The notes under the pieces: model-generated
What the model was told of the DNA's origin: nothing
The model's input: only the letters and a program-made list of their open reading frames with translations
Databases searched by the model: none
Assembly: GCF_008297955.1 (NCBI RefSeq)
Contig: NZ_VTPY01000004.1
Coordinates: forward strand, 124,001-188,000
DNA: 64,000 nt
From: Billgrantia pellis
Lineage (GTDB): Bacteria; Pseudomonadota; Gammaproteobacteria; Pseudomonadales; Halomonadaceae
Direction: 5' to 3'
Translations under genes and position numbers: made by a program
Part shown: positions 8,611 to 17,248 of the stretch, piece after piece
How positions within the stretch are numbered: the first letter of the stretch is position 1
Layout: every line of letters starts with the position of its first letter

Positions 8611-9639
8611 CTAGCGCTGAAAGTTGAGCATGCGCTCCAGCGGCTTGAGCGCGCGAGCACGCAGCTCGGCGTCGACGAAGATCTCGCCGCTGCCCTCCCG
8701 CAGAGCGCCGGCCAGATTGTCCAGCGCGTTCATCGCCATCCACGGGCAGTGCGCGCAGCTGCGGCAGGTGGCACCATTCCCCGCAGTGGGCGCCTCGAAC
8801 AGTGTCTTCTCGGGCACCATCTGCTGCATCTTGAAGAAGATGCCGCGGTCGGTGGCAACGACCAGCTTGTCGTTGGGCAGTTCTCTGGCCGCCCTGATCA
8901 GCTGTGAAGTCGAGCCAATCACGTCGGCGAGCTCCACCACCGAGGCGGGCGACTCCGGATGTACCAGCACGGCGGCGTCAGGATAGAGCGCCTTTAGATC
9001 CTCGATACCCTTGGCCTTGAATTCTTCGTGCACGATGCACGCGCCGTCCCACAGCAGCATGTCGGCGCCTGTCTTCTGCTGAATATAGCCGCCGAGATGC
9101 TTGTCCGGCGCCCACAGAATCTTCTCCCCACGGGCCTGCAGATACTCGATGACGTCCACCGCGATGGAAGAGGTCACCACCCAGTCGGCACGCGCCTTCA
9201 CCGCCGCCGAGGTGTTGGCATAGACCACCACGGTACGGTCGGGGTGCTGATCGCAAAAGGCACTGAACGCGTCGGCGGGACAGCCAACATCGAGCGAACA
9301 GGTCGCTTCCAGCGTCGGCATCAGCACACGTTTCTCGGGAGATAGAATCTTGGCCGTCTCGCCCATGAAGCGCACCCCCGCCACGACCAGGGTATCCGCC
9401 TCGTGGCGAGCGCCGAAACGGGCCATCTCGAGGGAGTCGGCCACGCAGCCGCCGGTTTCCTCGGCCAACTGCTGGATGGCGTCTTCGGTGTAGTAATGCG
9501 CCACCAGCACCGCATTGTTGGCCTCGAGCAGGCGCTTGATCTCGTCGATGCGAGCCTCGTCCTGGGCAGGAAGGCGGGTGGGGCAATAAGCGCGGGCCAG
9601 GTGCTCTCGCACCTCGACTCGGGAAGTCATGATCGTCAT
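8611..9639 (-). CDS. nadA: quinolinate synthase
   Basis: NadA is a [4Fe-4S] enzyme that condenses iminoaspartate with dihydroxyacetone phosphate to quinolinate in NAD synthesis. Cluster cysteines are visible in the three expected places: [18 protein letters not shown] and CRSCAHCPW. With the ATG at 9639 the protein is 342 aa, close to the 347 aa of E. coli. The open frame continues to 9750 but the extra residues are not family-like. No strong ribosome-binding site distinguishes the ATG at 9639 from the one at 9630. It is monocistronic and lies downstream of the two tRNA-Lys genes on the same strand. Confidence 0.95.
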   Translation of the reverse strand: MTIMTSRVEVREHLARAYCPTRLPAQDEARIDEIKRLLEANNAVLVAHYYTEDAIQQLAEETGGCVADSLEMARFGARHEADTLVVAGVRFMGETAKILSPEKRVLMPTLEATCSLDVGCPADAFSAFCDQHPDRTVVVYANTSAAVKARADWVVTSSIAVDVIEYLQARGEKILWAPDKHLGGYIQQKTGADMLLWDGACIVHEEFKAKGIEDLKALYPDAAVLVHPESPASVVELADVIGSTSQLIRAARELPNDKLVVATDRGIFFKMQQMVPEKTLFEAPTAGNGATCRSCAHCPWMAMNALDNLAGALREGSGEIFVDAELRARALKPLERMLNFQR

Positions 9640-9840
9640 CGTGTCTACCACTGCGACTGGCAGGGGCTCCCCCTGCATGTACCGGGTGCATCGCGGCTCG
9701 CGCGCTCCGCACGGACGATGCGCCTTGGGCCGGACGGCGTCTCTCGCCATCGTGCCCGTGGGATTATCTTACACCATACGCACGGGGCCTTGGATACCCG
9801 TCTGATTCGCCAACGTTGGCATCAGCCCCAAACGCAAGAC

Positions 9841-9865
9841 GCCCCCGCCTCGAAGAGGCGGGGGC
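9841..9865 (-). terminator. rho-independent terminator of the tRNA-Lys pair
   Basis: A perfect 10-bp GC-rich stem (9841-9850 with 9856-9865) and a 5-nt loop lies just after the tRNA genes on the minus strand. It is followed in that direction by TCTTGCGTTT. Position and shape are those of an intrinsic terminator. Confidence 0.8.
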
Positions 9866-9873
9866 GCAGAAGC

Positions 9874-9949
9874 TGGTGGGTCGTGTAGGATTCGAACCTA
9901 CGACCAATTGGTTAAAAGCCAACTGCTCTACCAACTGAGCTAACGACCC
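9874..9949 (-). tRNA. tRNA-Lys (anticodon TTT), second copy in transcription order
   Basis: This is a 76-nt cloverleaf with CCA encoded (complement at 9874-9876). The acceptor 5' strand is GGGTCGT, the D-arm carries AGCTCAGTTGGTAGAGC, the anticodon loop is CTTTTAA (anticodon UUU) and the T-loop is TTCGAAT. It is identical over all 76 nt to the copy at 9966-10041, 16 nt upstream, so both are probably cut from one transcript. Confidence 0.97.
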
Positions 9950-9965
9950 GAGCACAGGCCCGGAA

Positions 9966-10041
9966 TGGTGGGTCGTGTAGGATTCGAACCTACGACCAAT
10001 TGGTTAAAAGCCAACTGCTCTACCAACTGAGCTAACGACCC
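9966..10041 (-). tRNA. tRNA-Lys (anticodon TTT), first copy in transcription order
   Basis: Same 76-nt sequence as its neighbour, with anticodon UUU and encoded CCA. It lies nearest the shared promoter and is the 5' gene of the tandem pair. Duplicate lysine tRNAs in tandem are common in gammaproteobacteria. Confidence 0.97.
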
Positions 10042-10057
10042 TTCCGAACGGGTGCAG

Positions 10058-10086
10058 ATATTACTGATCGCACCTTTGGCTGGCAA
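10058..10086 (-). promoter_or_regulatory. promoter of the tRNA-Lys pair
   Basis: Read on the minus strand, TTGCCA (10081-10086) and TAATAT (10058-10063) are spaced by 17 bp, ending 16 bp before the first tRNA. This fits a sigma70 stable-RNA promoter. Confidence 0.65.
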
Positions 10087-10119
10087 GGATTTTTTTGACC
10101 CACGGCCTATGACGCTCCG

Positions 10120-10977
10120 TTATCGCCCCTGGGTATTCTTGGGCTTGCGCATCGCCTGTACCGGGCGACGCTTGTTCTTGTCGCGGCTCCAGCGGTTCTT
10201 CTCGTTGGGGGTCAACTCGGGCACCTTACGCGGCGCCAGACCGGCGGAAAGAGCCAGGTCGTCGATCTCGTCCTGGGAAAGCTCCACCCATTCCCCCGCC
10301 TTGGCCCGCTTATCGAGGAAGATATTGCCGTAGCGTACCCGCTTGAGCCGACTGACGGTGAGCCCTTGGGATTCCCACAGCCGGCGCACCTCGCGATTGC
10401 GCCCTTCCATGATCACCACATGAAACCAGGTATTGATGCCCTCGCCGCCGAACTCCTGCACGTCGGTGAAACGCGCCGGACCATCATCGAGCATCACGCC
10501 CTCGACCATGGCTTTCACGTGTTCCTTGCGCACTTCCCCCATCACGCGCACGGCGTATTCACGCTCGATCTGGGTGGAAGGATGCATCAGCCGGTTGGCC
10601 AGCTCGCCGTCGGTGGTGAACAGGAGAAGCCCGCTGGTATTGATGTCCAACCGGCCAATGGCGATCCAGCGCTCGCCCCTCAGGCGCGGCAGGCGCTCGA
10701 ATACGGTGCGCCGCCCTTCGGGGTCCTTGCGCGTGCACAACTCACCTTCCGGCTTGTTGTACATGATCACGCGGCGCGGCGTTTCCTCGGCCCCACGCAG
10801 GGCCACCGGGCGGTCGTCGAAGGTCACCTTGTCGCGCATCTCGATGCGATCGCCGAGCGTGGCGACTTTGCCATTGACCTTGACGCGGCCGGCTTCGATG
10901 GCCGCTTCCATCTCGCGGCGCGAACCCAGTCCGGCACGGGCCAGGACCTTCTGCAGTTTTTCGGTATTGCTCGTCAT
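10120..10977 (-). CDS. rluB: 23S rRNA pseudouridine(2605) synthase RluB
   Basis: RluB isomerises U2605 in the 23S rRNA peptidyl transferase region. The 285-aa protein has an S4 RNA-binding domain (about residues 5-55), then the RsuA-type catalytic domain with the motif [12 protein letters not shown]. The catalytic Asp is D111. A basic C-terminal tail ([16 protein letters not shown]) is typical. Its ATG overlaps the scpB stop (ATGA), so it forms a coupled operon scpA-scpB-rluB. Confidence 0.95.
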   Translation of the reverse strand: MTSNTEKLQKVLARAGLGSRREMEAAIEAGRVKVNGKVATLGDRIEMRDKVTFDDRPVALRGAEETPRRVIMYNKPEGELCTRKDPEGRRTVFERLPRLRGERWIAIGRLDINTSGLLLFTTDGELANRLMHPSTQIEREYAVRVMGEVRKEHVKAMVEGVMLDDGPARFTDVQEFGGEGINTWFHVVIMEGRNREVRRLWESQGLTVSRLKRVRYGNIFLDKRAKAGEWVELSQDEIDDLALSAGLAPRKVPELTPNEKNRWSRDKNKRRPVQAMRKPKNTQGR

Positions 10978-11879
10978 GTGTTGTCGGGTTTCTCATCATC
11001 GGTGGATTCCGCCCCCGCTCCGCCGTCATCGTCGACGCTGGTGCGGGCACGTTCGGCCAGGCGCGCTTCGAGATCGGCGAAGCTCAGCCCTGGCCTGTCG
11101 GACGCCTTCCCGGCGTGTGTCGCGTCGGCCGTCCCGGCCGTCGTCTCGCTAGCGCTCTCTTCCCTACCCTCTTTCGCGGCCACCTCATCTCCAGCCGCAG
11201 GCTCGTTTTGCTCACCCGCGCCCCCGGTCGAGGCGCCGGGTTCCTCGGTGTTCCTCTCTTCGTTCTCTTCGCCCGCCTCGTCGGCCTGGGCCAGCAGGCG
11301 ACTTGTCGGCGGTGGCGCCTCGTCCTCGAAGACCGGTTCCGCCATGCCCTTGAGTTCATGCATGGGCGGCAGTTCATCCAACGTCTTCAGGCCAAAATCG
11401 TCGAGGAACTGACGCGTGGTGGCATAGACCGAAGGGCGGCCCGGCACGTCGCGGTGCCCGACCACGCGAATCCAGCCCCGTTCGGCCAGCGTGCGCATGA
11501 TCGAACTGCTCACCGCCACGCCACGAACCTCCTCGATATCGCCCCGGGTCACCGGTTGACGATAAGCGATCAGCGCCAGGGTCTCCAGCAGGGCGCGAGA
11601 ATAGCGCTGCGGACGCTCGTCCCATAGCCGCGAAACCCATGACGAGAGTCGCGAGCGAATGCGCAACTGGTAACCCGAGGCGGTCTCGAGCAGTTCCAGT
11701 GCGCCACACTCATGGCGTGTCGCGACCCGCTCCAGCGCCTCGCGCAAGTGGCGACGACGCGGCCGCTCATGATCGTCGAACAGGCCTTCAAGACGCTCCA
11801 GAGAGAGCGGTTCGGCCGCCGCCAGCAGCGCCGCCTCAAGGATCTCATCGAGGCTGTCGGGCAGTTCCATGGCGGTCAT
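10974..11879 (-). CDS. scpB: segregation and condensation protein B
   Basis: ScpB is the winged-helix dimer partner of ScpA in the SMC-ScpAB chromosome condensation complex. The first 190 residues hold the conserved two-winged-helix core ([35 protein letters not shown]). The last 110 residues are a long Glu-, Ala- and Thr-rich disordered tail, longer than usual. It overlaps scpA and rluB by 4 bp each. No smc gene is in the window. Confidence 0.93.
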   Translation of the reverse strand: MTAMELPDSLDEILEAALLAAAEPLSLERLEGLFDDHERPRRRHLREALERVATRHECGALELLETASGYQLRIRSRLSSWVSRLWDERPQRYSRALLETLALIAYRQPVTRGDIEEVRGVAVSSSIMRTLAERGWIRVVGHRDVPGRPSVYATTRQFLDDFGLKTLDELPPMHELKGMAEPVFEDEAPPPTSRLLAQADEAGEENEERNTEEPGASTGGAGEQNEPAAGDEVAAKEGREESASETTAGTADATHAGKASDRPGLSFADLEARLAERARTSVDDDGGAGAESTDDEKPDNT

Positions 11880-12826
11880 GCTCGTTCATCCCCCCGCGGC
11901 GGGCCCGCCTCCTCCGCTTCTTCGGCGAAGGGGCTTTCGATATCGTACTCTTCGCCTTCCCGCATTTCGTCTTCCTGGGCCTCACGCGGCGTTCGGGCAC
12001 GCACATGGATCGGCGAGAGCGGCGCGTTCTGCACGATCTCGATCATCGCCTCCTTGGCCAGCTCGAGGATGGCCATGAACGTGACGATCACCCCGGCACG
12101 CCCTTCTTCCAGAGTGAACAGCGCCTCGAACGGCGTATAGTGCTCGTGGTGGAGCCGTTCCATGATCGCCAGCATGCGCTCACGGGTCGAGAGCACTTCG
12201 CGCCCCACCTGGTGAGCCTGGTTGAGCTCGGCCCGACGCAGGATGCCGGCCAGCGCCCCGAGCAGTTCGTCGAGTTCCACTTCAGGATGAATCACCCGCG
12301 CCTGGAGCGGCGGCAGCGCCGCACGTGCCGGGAACCAGTCACGCCCCACCCGGGGAAGTTCCGCCAACGCTTCGGCGGCACTCTTGAGTTGCTCATACTC
12401 CTGCAGGCGACGGATCAGCTCGGTGCGAGGGTCCTCTTCCTCTTCGTCACCCGCCTCCTTCGGCGGGCGCGGCAGCAAGGTGCGCGACTTGATCTCGGCC
12501 AGCATGGCAGCCATCAACAGGTACTCACCGGCCAGCTCGATTTCCATTGCCTTCATCAGTTCGACGTATTCGATATATTGCCGGGTAATGGCCGCCACAT
12601 CGATGGCGAGAATATCCAGGTTCTGACGTCGAATCAGGTACAGAAGCAGATCGAGCGGCCCCTCGAAAGCCTCGAGGAATACCCGCAGCGCCTCCGGCGG
12701 GATGTAGAGATCCTCGGGTAGCTCGGTGATAGGCTCGTCGAAAAGCCTGGCGAGCGCCTCCGTCCGGGCGGCGGTGTCATGCGTAGCGTGCTGCTCGGGA
12801 GCAGCCGTATGGGGCATCTCGCTCAC
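11876..12826 (-). CDS. scpA: segregation and condensation protein A
   Basis: ScpA is the kleisin subunit of the SMC-ScpAB complex. The 316-aa protein contains the signature FEGPLDLLLYLIRRQNLDIL near residue 55, followed by the charged helical middle and a C-terminal winged-helix segment. N- and C-terminal extensions are acidic. Its stop overlaps the scpB start (ATGA). It is the first gene of the operon and ends a minus-strand block before the bactofilin genes. Confidence 0.94.
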   Translation of the reverse strand: MSEMPHTAAPEQHATHDTAARTEALARLFDEPITELPEDLYIPPEALRVFLEAFEGPLDLLLYLIRRQNLDILAIDVAAITRQYIEYVELMKAMEIELAGEYLLMAAMLAEIKSRTLLPRPPKEAGDEEEEDPRTELIRRLQEYEQLKSAAEALAELPRVGRDWFPARAALPPLQARVIHPEVELDELLGALAGILRRAELNQAHQVGREVLSTRERMLAIMERLHHEHYTPFEALFTLEEGRAGVIVTFMAILELAKEAMIEIVQNAPLSPIHVRARTPREAQEDEMREGEEYDIESPFAEEAEEAGPPRGDERA

Positions 12827-12919
12827 GCGGGGGCGGCCTCCCGGCCGGACTTGTCTGAAGATCGATCACGCAGTCTACCAAGAGCACGAGGCAGAGAGTA
12901 AGTCCGGCTCAACCCGCCG

Positions 12920-13456
12920 TCACCCGGCAACCTCTCCCTGAAGACTTGCGCCGGCAAGACATTCCAGGCGCTTGGCCTCGATGACGCCCCGTACACGAGC
13001 CCGCGACCGCAGCGTGACCTTGTCCCCCGCCTTGAGTCTTCCCGCCACTTGTCCATCGACGCTGATTTCGCGCCCCTCAAGATACGATGCCACCCTTCCG
13101 CTCATCGTCACCCTGACGTGATGGTCCTTGGCGACAACGGATCCTTCTATGACGCCCTTGATCATTACCGGCTCATCGGCAATGAGCTTGCCCGACACTC
13201 GCGTAGCCACACCGATACGACTCCCCTCGGCGCCACTCCGGGCAACGGATTTCGCCCCGGCGCTTTCCGTCCCGTTAACCGGTTCATTCATCGCCGCGAC
13301 CGGCAATAGGCCCTGCCGGGCGATGCAAGCTGATGCACCGCTCCCCGGCGTAGCGGAACCCGCGGCGCGACTTTTCCTCTTGCGCCGTCCCCCATCCCAG
13401 ATGATCAAGGTCATGGCAACCACGCCAAGAAAGATAAGCCAAGTCTGAATACCCAT
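12920..13456 (-). CDS. membrane-anchored bactofilin-domain protein with ZipA-like N-terminus
   Basis: This 178-aa protein has an N-terminal membrane anchor (TWLIFLGVVAMTLIIWDG, residues 5-22) followed by a basic stretch RRKRKSR. This layout closely resembles the N-terminus of the division protein ZipA. After a linker (about 30-80), residues 80-178 form a bactofilin-type right-handed beta-helix (VSGKLIADEPVMIKGVIEGS, VDGQVAGRLKAGDKV). Most bactofilins are soluble polymers, so a built-in anchor is unusual. It is divergent from a second, soluble bactofilin. Its role in cell shape or envelope organisation is inferred from the family. Confidence 0.8.
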   Translation of the reverse strand: MGIQTWLIFLGVVAMTLIIWDGGRRKRKSRAAGSATPGSGASACIARQGLLPVAAMNEPVNGTESAGAKSVARSGAEGSRIGVATRVSGKLIADEPVMIKGVIEGSVVAKDHHVRVTMSGRVASYLEGREISVDGQVAGRLKAGDKVTLRSRARVRGVIEAKRLECLAGASLQGEVAG

Positions 13457-13692
13457 TTTCCTTCTCCATGCTCTGCGTGTCCCTTATAGGCGCCCAATCC
13501 CGAGCACAGTGACGAGAATAGGGCACCGGATCCCGCACAGCTCCGCGCTTTGGCACCACTGGAAGCAAGCTAGGCTGTTTGGCTGAACGTCGATACGACG
13601 ACCTGCCCTTCCGAAAAGGTTCGGTGCCCGATAGACGAGGACCGTCCAAGTACAGCGCGGGGCGTCAAGACCCTTACTGTCAGGAGGCCTGC

Positions 13693-14232
13693 ATGTTCCA
13701 CAAGGCAAAGCAGCGTGAGCCGGAAGCAACGGCGACAAGCGTCGCAACGGATACCAGCCGGGCCCCATCGCCGCGACAGGAGATGGCCGCCGTGACACAG
13801 CCCGGTGCTTCGGTGATCGGCACTCATACCCGAGTGCAGGGAGACATCGAGGCCGACGAGGATCTGACCGTGGAGGGACACGTCAAGGGAACGATCACCT
13901 GCAAACAGCATACCGTCACCCTGGGGACTAGCGGCCAGATCATAGGTGACGTATATGCTCACACCCTGCATGTCTCTGGCGAGGTCGAGGGCAACCTCGT
14001 GGCATCGCATCGCGCCACGATCCACATGGGCGCCAATGTCAGGGGGACGCTCGTCACGCCATGCCTGATGCTCGAGGACGGCAGCACTTTCCATGGCGCT
14101 ATCGACATGGATCCCGACAGCGACACCCTCAAGAATGCTTTCAGCGGAATTGCCGACCGCGGCCAGACGCTCGCCTCGCCTGATTGCGACGACAGCGACG
14201 CCGACGCGCCCGATGCAACGCCCGCGCCATGA
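13693..14232 (+). CDS. bactofilin family protein
   Basis: This soluble 179-aa bactofilin has a central beta-helix at about residues 40-140: IGTHTRVQGDIEADEDLTVEG, then repeated VxGxV steps. The N-terminal linker and acidic C-terminal tail are disordered. The start was chosen because a perfect AGGAGG (13682-13687) precedes the ATG; the open frame runs 114 bp further upstream without similarity. Bactofilins polymerise without nucleotides and scaffold cell-shape enzymes. The divergent neighbour carries the same fold on a membrane anchor, so the two may co-assemble. Confidence 0.9.
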   Translation: MFHKAKQREPEATATSVATDTSRAPSPRQEMAAVTQPGASVIGTHTRVQGDIEADEDLTVEGHVKGTITCKQHTVTLGTSGQIIGDVYAHTLHVSGEVEGNLVASHRATIHMGANVRGTLVTPCLMLEDGSTFHGAIDMDPDSDTLKNAFSGIADRGQTLASPDCDDSDADAPDATPAP

Positions 14233-14301
14233 AGTCATGATGCGATACCGGCAGGCCGAGCGAGCGTCCTAACCGACGCTTGGCGGCAAACGGATCGCCC
14301 C

Positions 14302-16095
14302 TCACTCCGCCGCTTCGGCCTGACGATAGCGCCCGGTGTAATCGAACAACTTCTCGCGCACTTGCCAGTGACGGCCCACCTTGCGCCCCACCACGAAGTC
14401 GGGATGGCGCAGGCGCCGGCGCTCGGCGATCACCTCTTCCGCGCTCATTGGCTGCCAGCGCGCCCCGGGGGCGCGCAGGTGATCGCGCAGGAACACGGCT
14501 CCGAAGGCGGCACGCTGGGCCGCCGTCTCCAGGGCGAACCATTCGGCCAGCGTCGTACCGTCCTCGTCGTGGTAGGTCACCTTGAGTCGCGGCAGGCCGC
14601 GGCCGTTGACGGTAGCGTCGAGCTGCATGCCGGCCACCCGAAGCACCCTGGCATCCTTGAGACGCAGCGCCTCCTTGAGTTTGTCGTCGGCGTCGACCAG
14701 CAGGGTCTCGCAGCCGTGGCAGCGCCGCGCGGCGATGTCGTTCTCGGCCCCGCACTGCTCGCATACCTTGAAGCGGAAACGAAACTCGCACTGGCTGCGC
14801 TTGCCCGATACCTCCTCGATGAGCCCTTGGCAGCGCCGACCGAAGTGCTCAATGACGATCTCTCCCGCCTTACGCCCCCAGAACAGGTTGGCGTGGCCGC
14901 AAGCGGGACATTCGACCTGCACCGGTTCGGTATCCGTTGCCGGTTTGGGGCTGCCCACTTCCGGCGCATAGAGATCCCAGGGGTTGCCCGCATAATCGAG
15001 AACCAGGCAATCGTCCTTGCCCGGCGCGAGCCGCAGCCCGCGACCGACAATCTGCTGATACAGGCTCACCGACTCGGTGGGCCTCAGGATCGCGATCAGA
15101 TCCACGTGGGGCGCATCGAAGCCGGTGGTAAGCACCGCGACGTTGACCAGGTACTTGAGTTCGCCCGCCTTGAAATCGGCGATCATGCGCTCGCGCTCGG
15201 ACAGGGACGTCTCGCCCGTCACCAAGGCCGACTGCCCGGACGGCAGATAGCCCAGGACCTCCTCGGCATGGGCGACACTGGCGGCAAACAGCATCACGCC
15301 CCGGCGATCACGGGCGCGCTCGACGATCTCGGCGACGATGCCCGGCGTCGCACGGTTACCCGCCACCACACGGTTGAGCTCCTCCTCTCGGAACAGACCG
15401 CTGGACGCCGGCCGCAGCGCCGAGAAGTCGTAGCGCTCGACAGCGACATCGATGCGCACCGGACGCGCCAGGTAACCCTGCTTGACCATCAGCCGTAGCG
15501 GCTGCTCGAACACGCAGTCGCGAAAGAAGCAATCGTCCCCGCCGCGCACCATGCCGTGGTGGTGGCGGTGATAGATAAAACCCTGCCCCAGGCGATAGGG
15601 TGTGGCGGTAAGCCCCAGCACCTTGAGACGTGAGTTGTGCCGCTTGAAGTGGTCGATGACCCGGTGATAGGTCGAGTCCTCCTCGGGCGAAACCCGGTGG
15701 CACTCGTCGATGATCAGCAGGGTAAAGGTACCGTCATCGAAGCGATCGAGATGGCGGACTACCGATTGCACCGAGCCGAACACCACTTGGCGCGCGGCCT
15801 CCTTGCGCCCCAGCCCGGCGCTGAAGATGTCCGCCTCGAGGCCGTAGGCCAGGTACTTGGCATGGTTCTGCTCGACCAATTCACGCACATGAGCCAATAC
15901 CAGCACTCTTCCCCGTGCCAGGCGTGCCAGCTCGGCGATCACCAGCGACTTGCCGCTGCCGGTCGGCAACACGACTACCGCCGGCTCGTCAGAGCCGCGG
16001 AAATGCGCGACCACGCGCTCGACCGCCTCACGCTGGTAGAGGCGAAGGGTCGGCGGCGGATGGGCGCTGTGGACAGATGCGGTTGGCAAGGGCAT
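14302..16095 (-). CDS. radD: DEAD/DEAH-box helicase RadD (YejH)
   Basis: RadD is a superfamily 2 ATPase that stimulates RecA-mediated strand exchange and protects cells from DNA damage. The 597-aa protein has Walker A LPTGSGKS (residues 43-50), the box II sequence IIDECH, motif III GLTATP, and a helicase C-terminal domain with TTGFDAPH and [10 protein letters not shown] zinc-binding module follows (CPACGH then CEQCGAE and CHGCE), as in E. coli YejH (586 aa). It is monocistronic and convergent with the bactofilin gene. Confidence 0.9.
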   Translation of the reverse strand: MPLPTASVHSAHPPPTLRLYQREAVERVVAHFRGSDEPAVVVLPTGSGKSLVIAELARLARGRVLVLAHVRELVEQNHAKYLAYGLEADIFSAGLGRKEAARQVVFGSVQSVVRHLDRFDDGTFTLLIIDECHRVSPEEDSTYHRVIDHFKRHNSRLKVLGLTATPYRLGQGFIYHRHHHGMVRGGDDCFFRDCVFEQPLRLMVKQGYLARPVRIDVAVERYDFSALRPASSGLFREEELNRVVAGNRATPGIVAEIVERARDRRGVMLFAASVAHAEEVLGYLPSGQSALVTGETSLSERERMIADFKAGELKYLVNVAVLTTGFDAPHVDLIAILRPTESVSLYQQIVGRGLRLAPGKDDCLVLDYAGNPWDLYAPEVGSPKPATDTEPVQVECPACGHANLFWGRKAGEIVIEHFGRRCQGLIEEVSGKRSQCEFRFRFKVCEQCGAENDIAARRCHGCETLLVDADDKLKEALRLKDARVLRVAGMQLDATVNGRGLPRLKVTYHDEDGTTLAEWFALETAAQRAAFGAVFLRDHLRAPGARWQPMSAEEVIAERRRLRHPDFVVGRKVGRHWQVREKLFDYTGRYRQAEAAE

Positions 16096-16614
16096 GAAAC
16101 GGCCGAACAGGATTACGGTAAGTCATCTTACCCGTCGCCGCGCCCTGCGTCAGGGCCCGTCGGGAGTGGGAAAAGAGGCACAGCGAACGATTGCCAGTCC
16201 AGGCCATTGGTCTCCTGAGCCGGCTCGGGGCGACCTCGCCGGCCGAATCCTCGTCACTGGCGCTCAGCGTCCCCGGACATGAAATTTTTCCACGCCGTTG
16301 GCTCTTGAATCTAGGGGGAAAAGTCGCTTTTCAACGGCTTATTCAAACTCATGTTTTATCGTAGAACAGGTAGATTCCGCACGTCTCGTCTATAGTGTGC
16401 ATTCAGAGCCGTGTCAGACGAAGGCCTAAGCCACGATTGGGCAATGGGGTGTCGGTGGGATTGGTTTTCGTCATACCTGTGAATGGATTTGCTGGGAATT
16501 CGCGCTGAAATTTCGCGATTCTTGATGAAGATCAAGTGAACTGGAGGCACCGTCGGGACAGGATGCGCCCGAAGGGAAGCATTGACGCTTCGCTCCGTCA
16601 AAGAGGACACCGCC
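16096..16614. other. long intergenic region, relatively AT-rich, no gene seen
   Basis: There are 519 bp between the divergent radD and the ferritin-like gene. The middle (about 16280-16400) is clearly richer in A and T than its surroundings. A TATAGT hexamer occurs at 16391, but no convincing -35 stands 16-18 bp before it. I see no credible coding frame, tRNA or stable hairpin. It probably holds the promoters of both flanking genes. Confidence 0.5.
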
Positions 16615-17109
16615 ATGCCGGAAATACCAACAAAAATTGCCAGATTGGTGCTGGTGCTCGATGAGCTGTTGACGTTGGCAGAGGCTCATGAACGAGCCGA
16701 ACTGACACGCTATCGACGACTCGCTTTCAGCTTCCTGCCCTACGATACTGCCATCAGCCGCCTGATGGCCTCCCTCGGGATTCAGTGCGAGATGCGCATC
16801 GATGAATTGCGTCGTGTCTCGCACCAACTGGGGCTGACCGACTCCGCCATGGCACAGGGTTCATCGAGTTCCGCCATCCCCCACGCTTTCGTCAGTGATC
16901 CGGCCATGGCGCAGGATACACTGCGCCAGGCCGTCCAAGACGCCGACTATTCGCTGCGCTTCCACAAGCACCTTCGCGAGGCTAGCGCCATACCTTCCCT
17001 GTTCCCGGTGATGACCGCCATCATCAAGCAGAAGCAGGCGGAACACGCCGTCCTGGAGAGCTTCCTGGCCACCCGCGACGACGCCGAGCGGGAAGGAATG
17101 CGCGCCTAG
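16615..17109 (+). CDS. ferritin-like helical protein of unknown function
   Basis: This 164-aa protein starts at an ATG after AGAGGA; the open frame extends 33 bp upstream without a site. The spacing of acidic, Tyr and His residues (AHERAELTRYRRLAF, then GIQCEMRIDEL and SLRFHKHLREA) suggests a four-helix ferritin-like or rubrerythrin-related fold that might bind metal. I cannot assign a specific family. It stands alone behind a long AT-rich leader, suggesting its own regulated promoter, and is followed by a strong terminator. Confidence 0.65.
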   Translation: MPEIPTKIARLVLVLDELLTLAEAHERAELTRYRRLAFSFLPYDTAISRLMASLGIQCEMRIDELRRVSHQLGLTDSAMAQGSSSSAIPHAFVSDPAMAQDTLRQAVQDADYSLRFHKHLREASAIPSLFPVMTAIIKQKQAEHAVLESFLATRDDAEREGMRA

Positions 17110-17203
17110 GAACCGGCATTGCCTGTCGAATGGCTAGCCGGGCACGCCTCGAAGAAATACCACGCAACGAATCCACGCGGCGTACCCAACGCAACCTATC
17201 AAC

Positions 17204-17231
17204 GAAGAGGCGGCCCGCAGGCCGCTTCTTC
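17204..17231. terminator. bidirectional terminator between the ferritin-like gene and purL
   Basis: A 12-bp stem (17204-17215 with 17220-17231, one G-T pair) closes a CGCA loop. It is followed on the plus strand by gtcttcgtc. It lies between convergent genes, 17 bp past the purL stop, and can serve both. Confidence 0.7.
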
Positions 17232-17248
17232 GTCTTCGTCACTCGTGC

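Noticed and set aside
11639..12721. 360-codon frame opposite scpA/scpB
   Set aside because: Shadow of two overlapping conserved genes, without family similarity.
17124..17152. Third TGTCGA with a CGA downstream, possible ECF42 promoter
   Set aside because: The spacer is 20 bp and no plus-strand gene follows; it lies after the ferritin-like gene and faces the end of purL.
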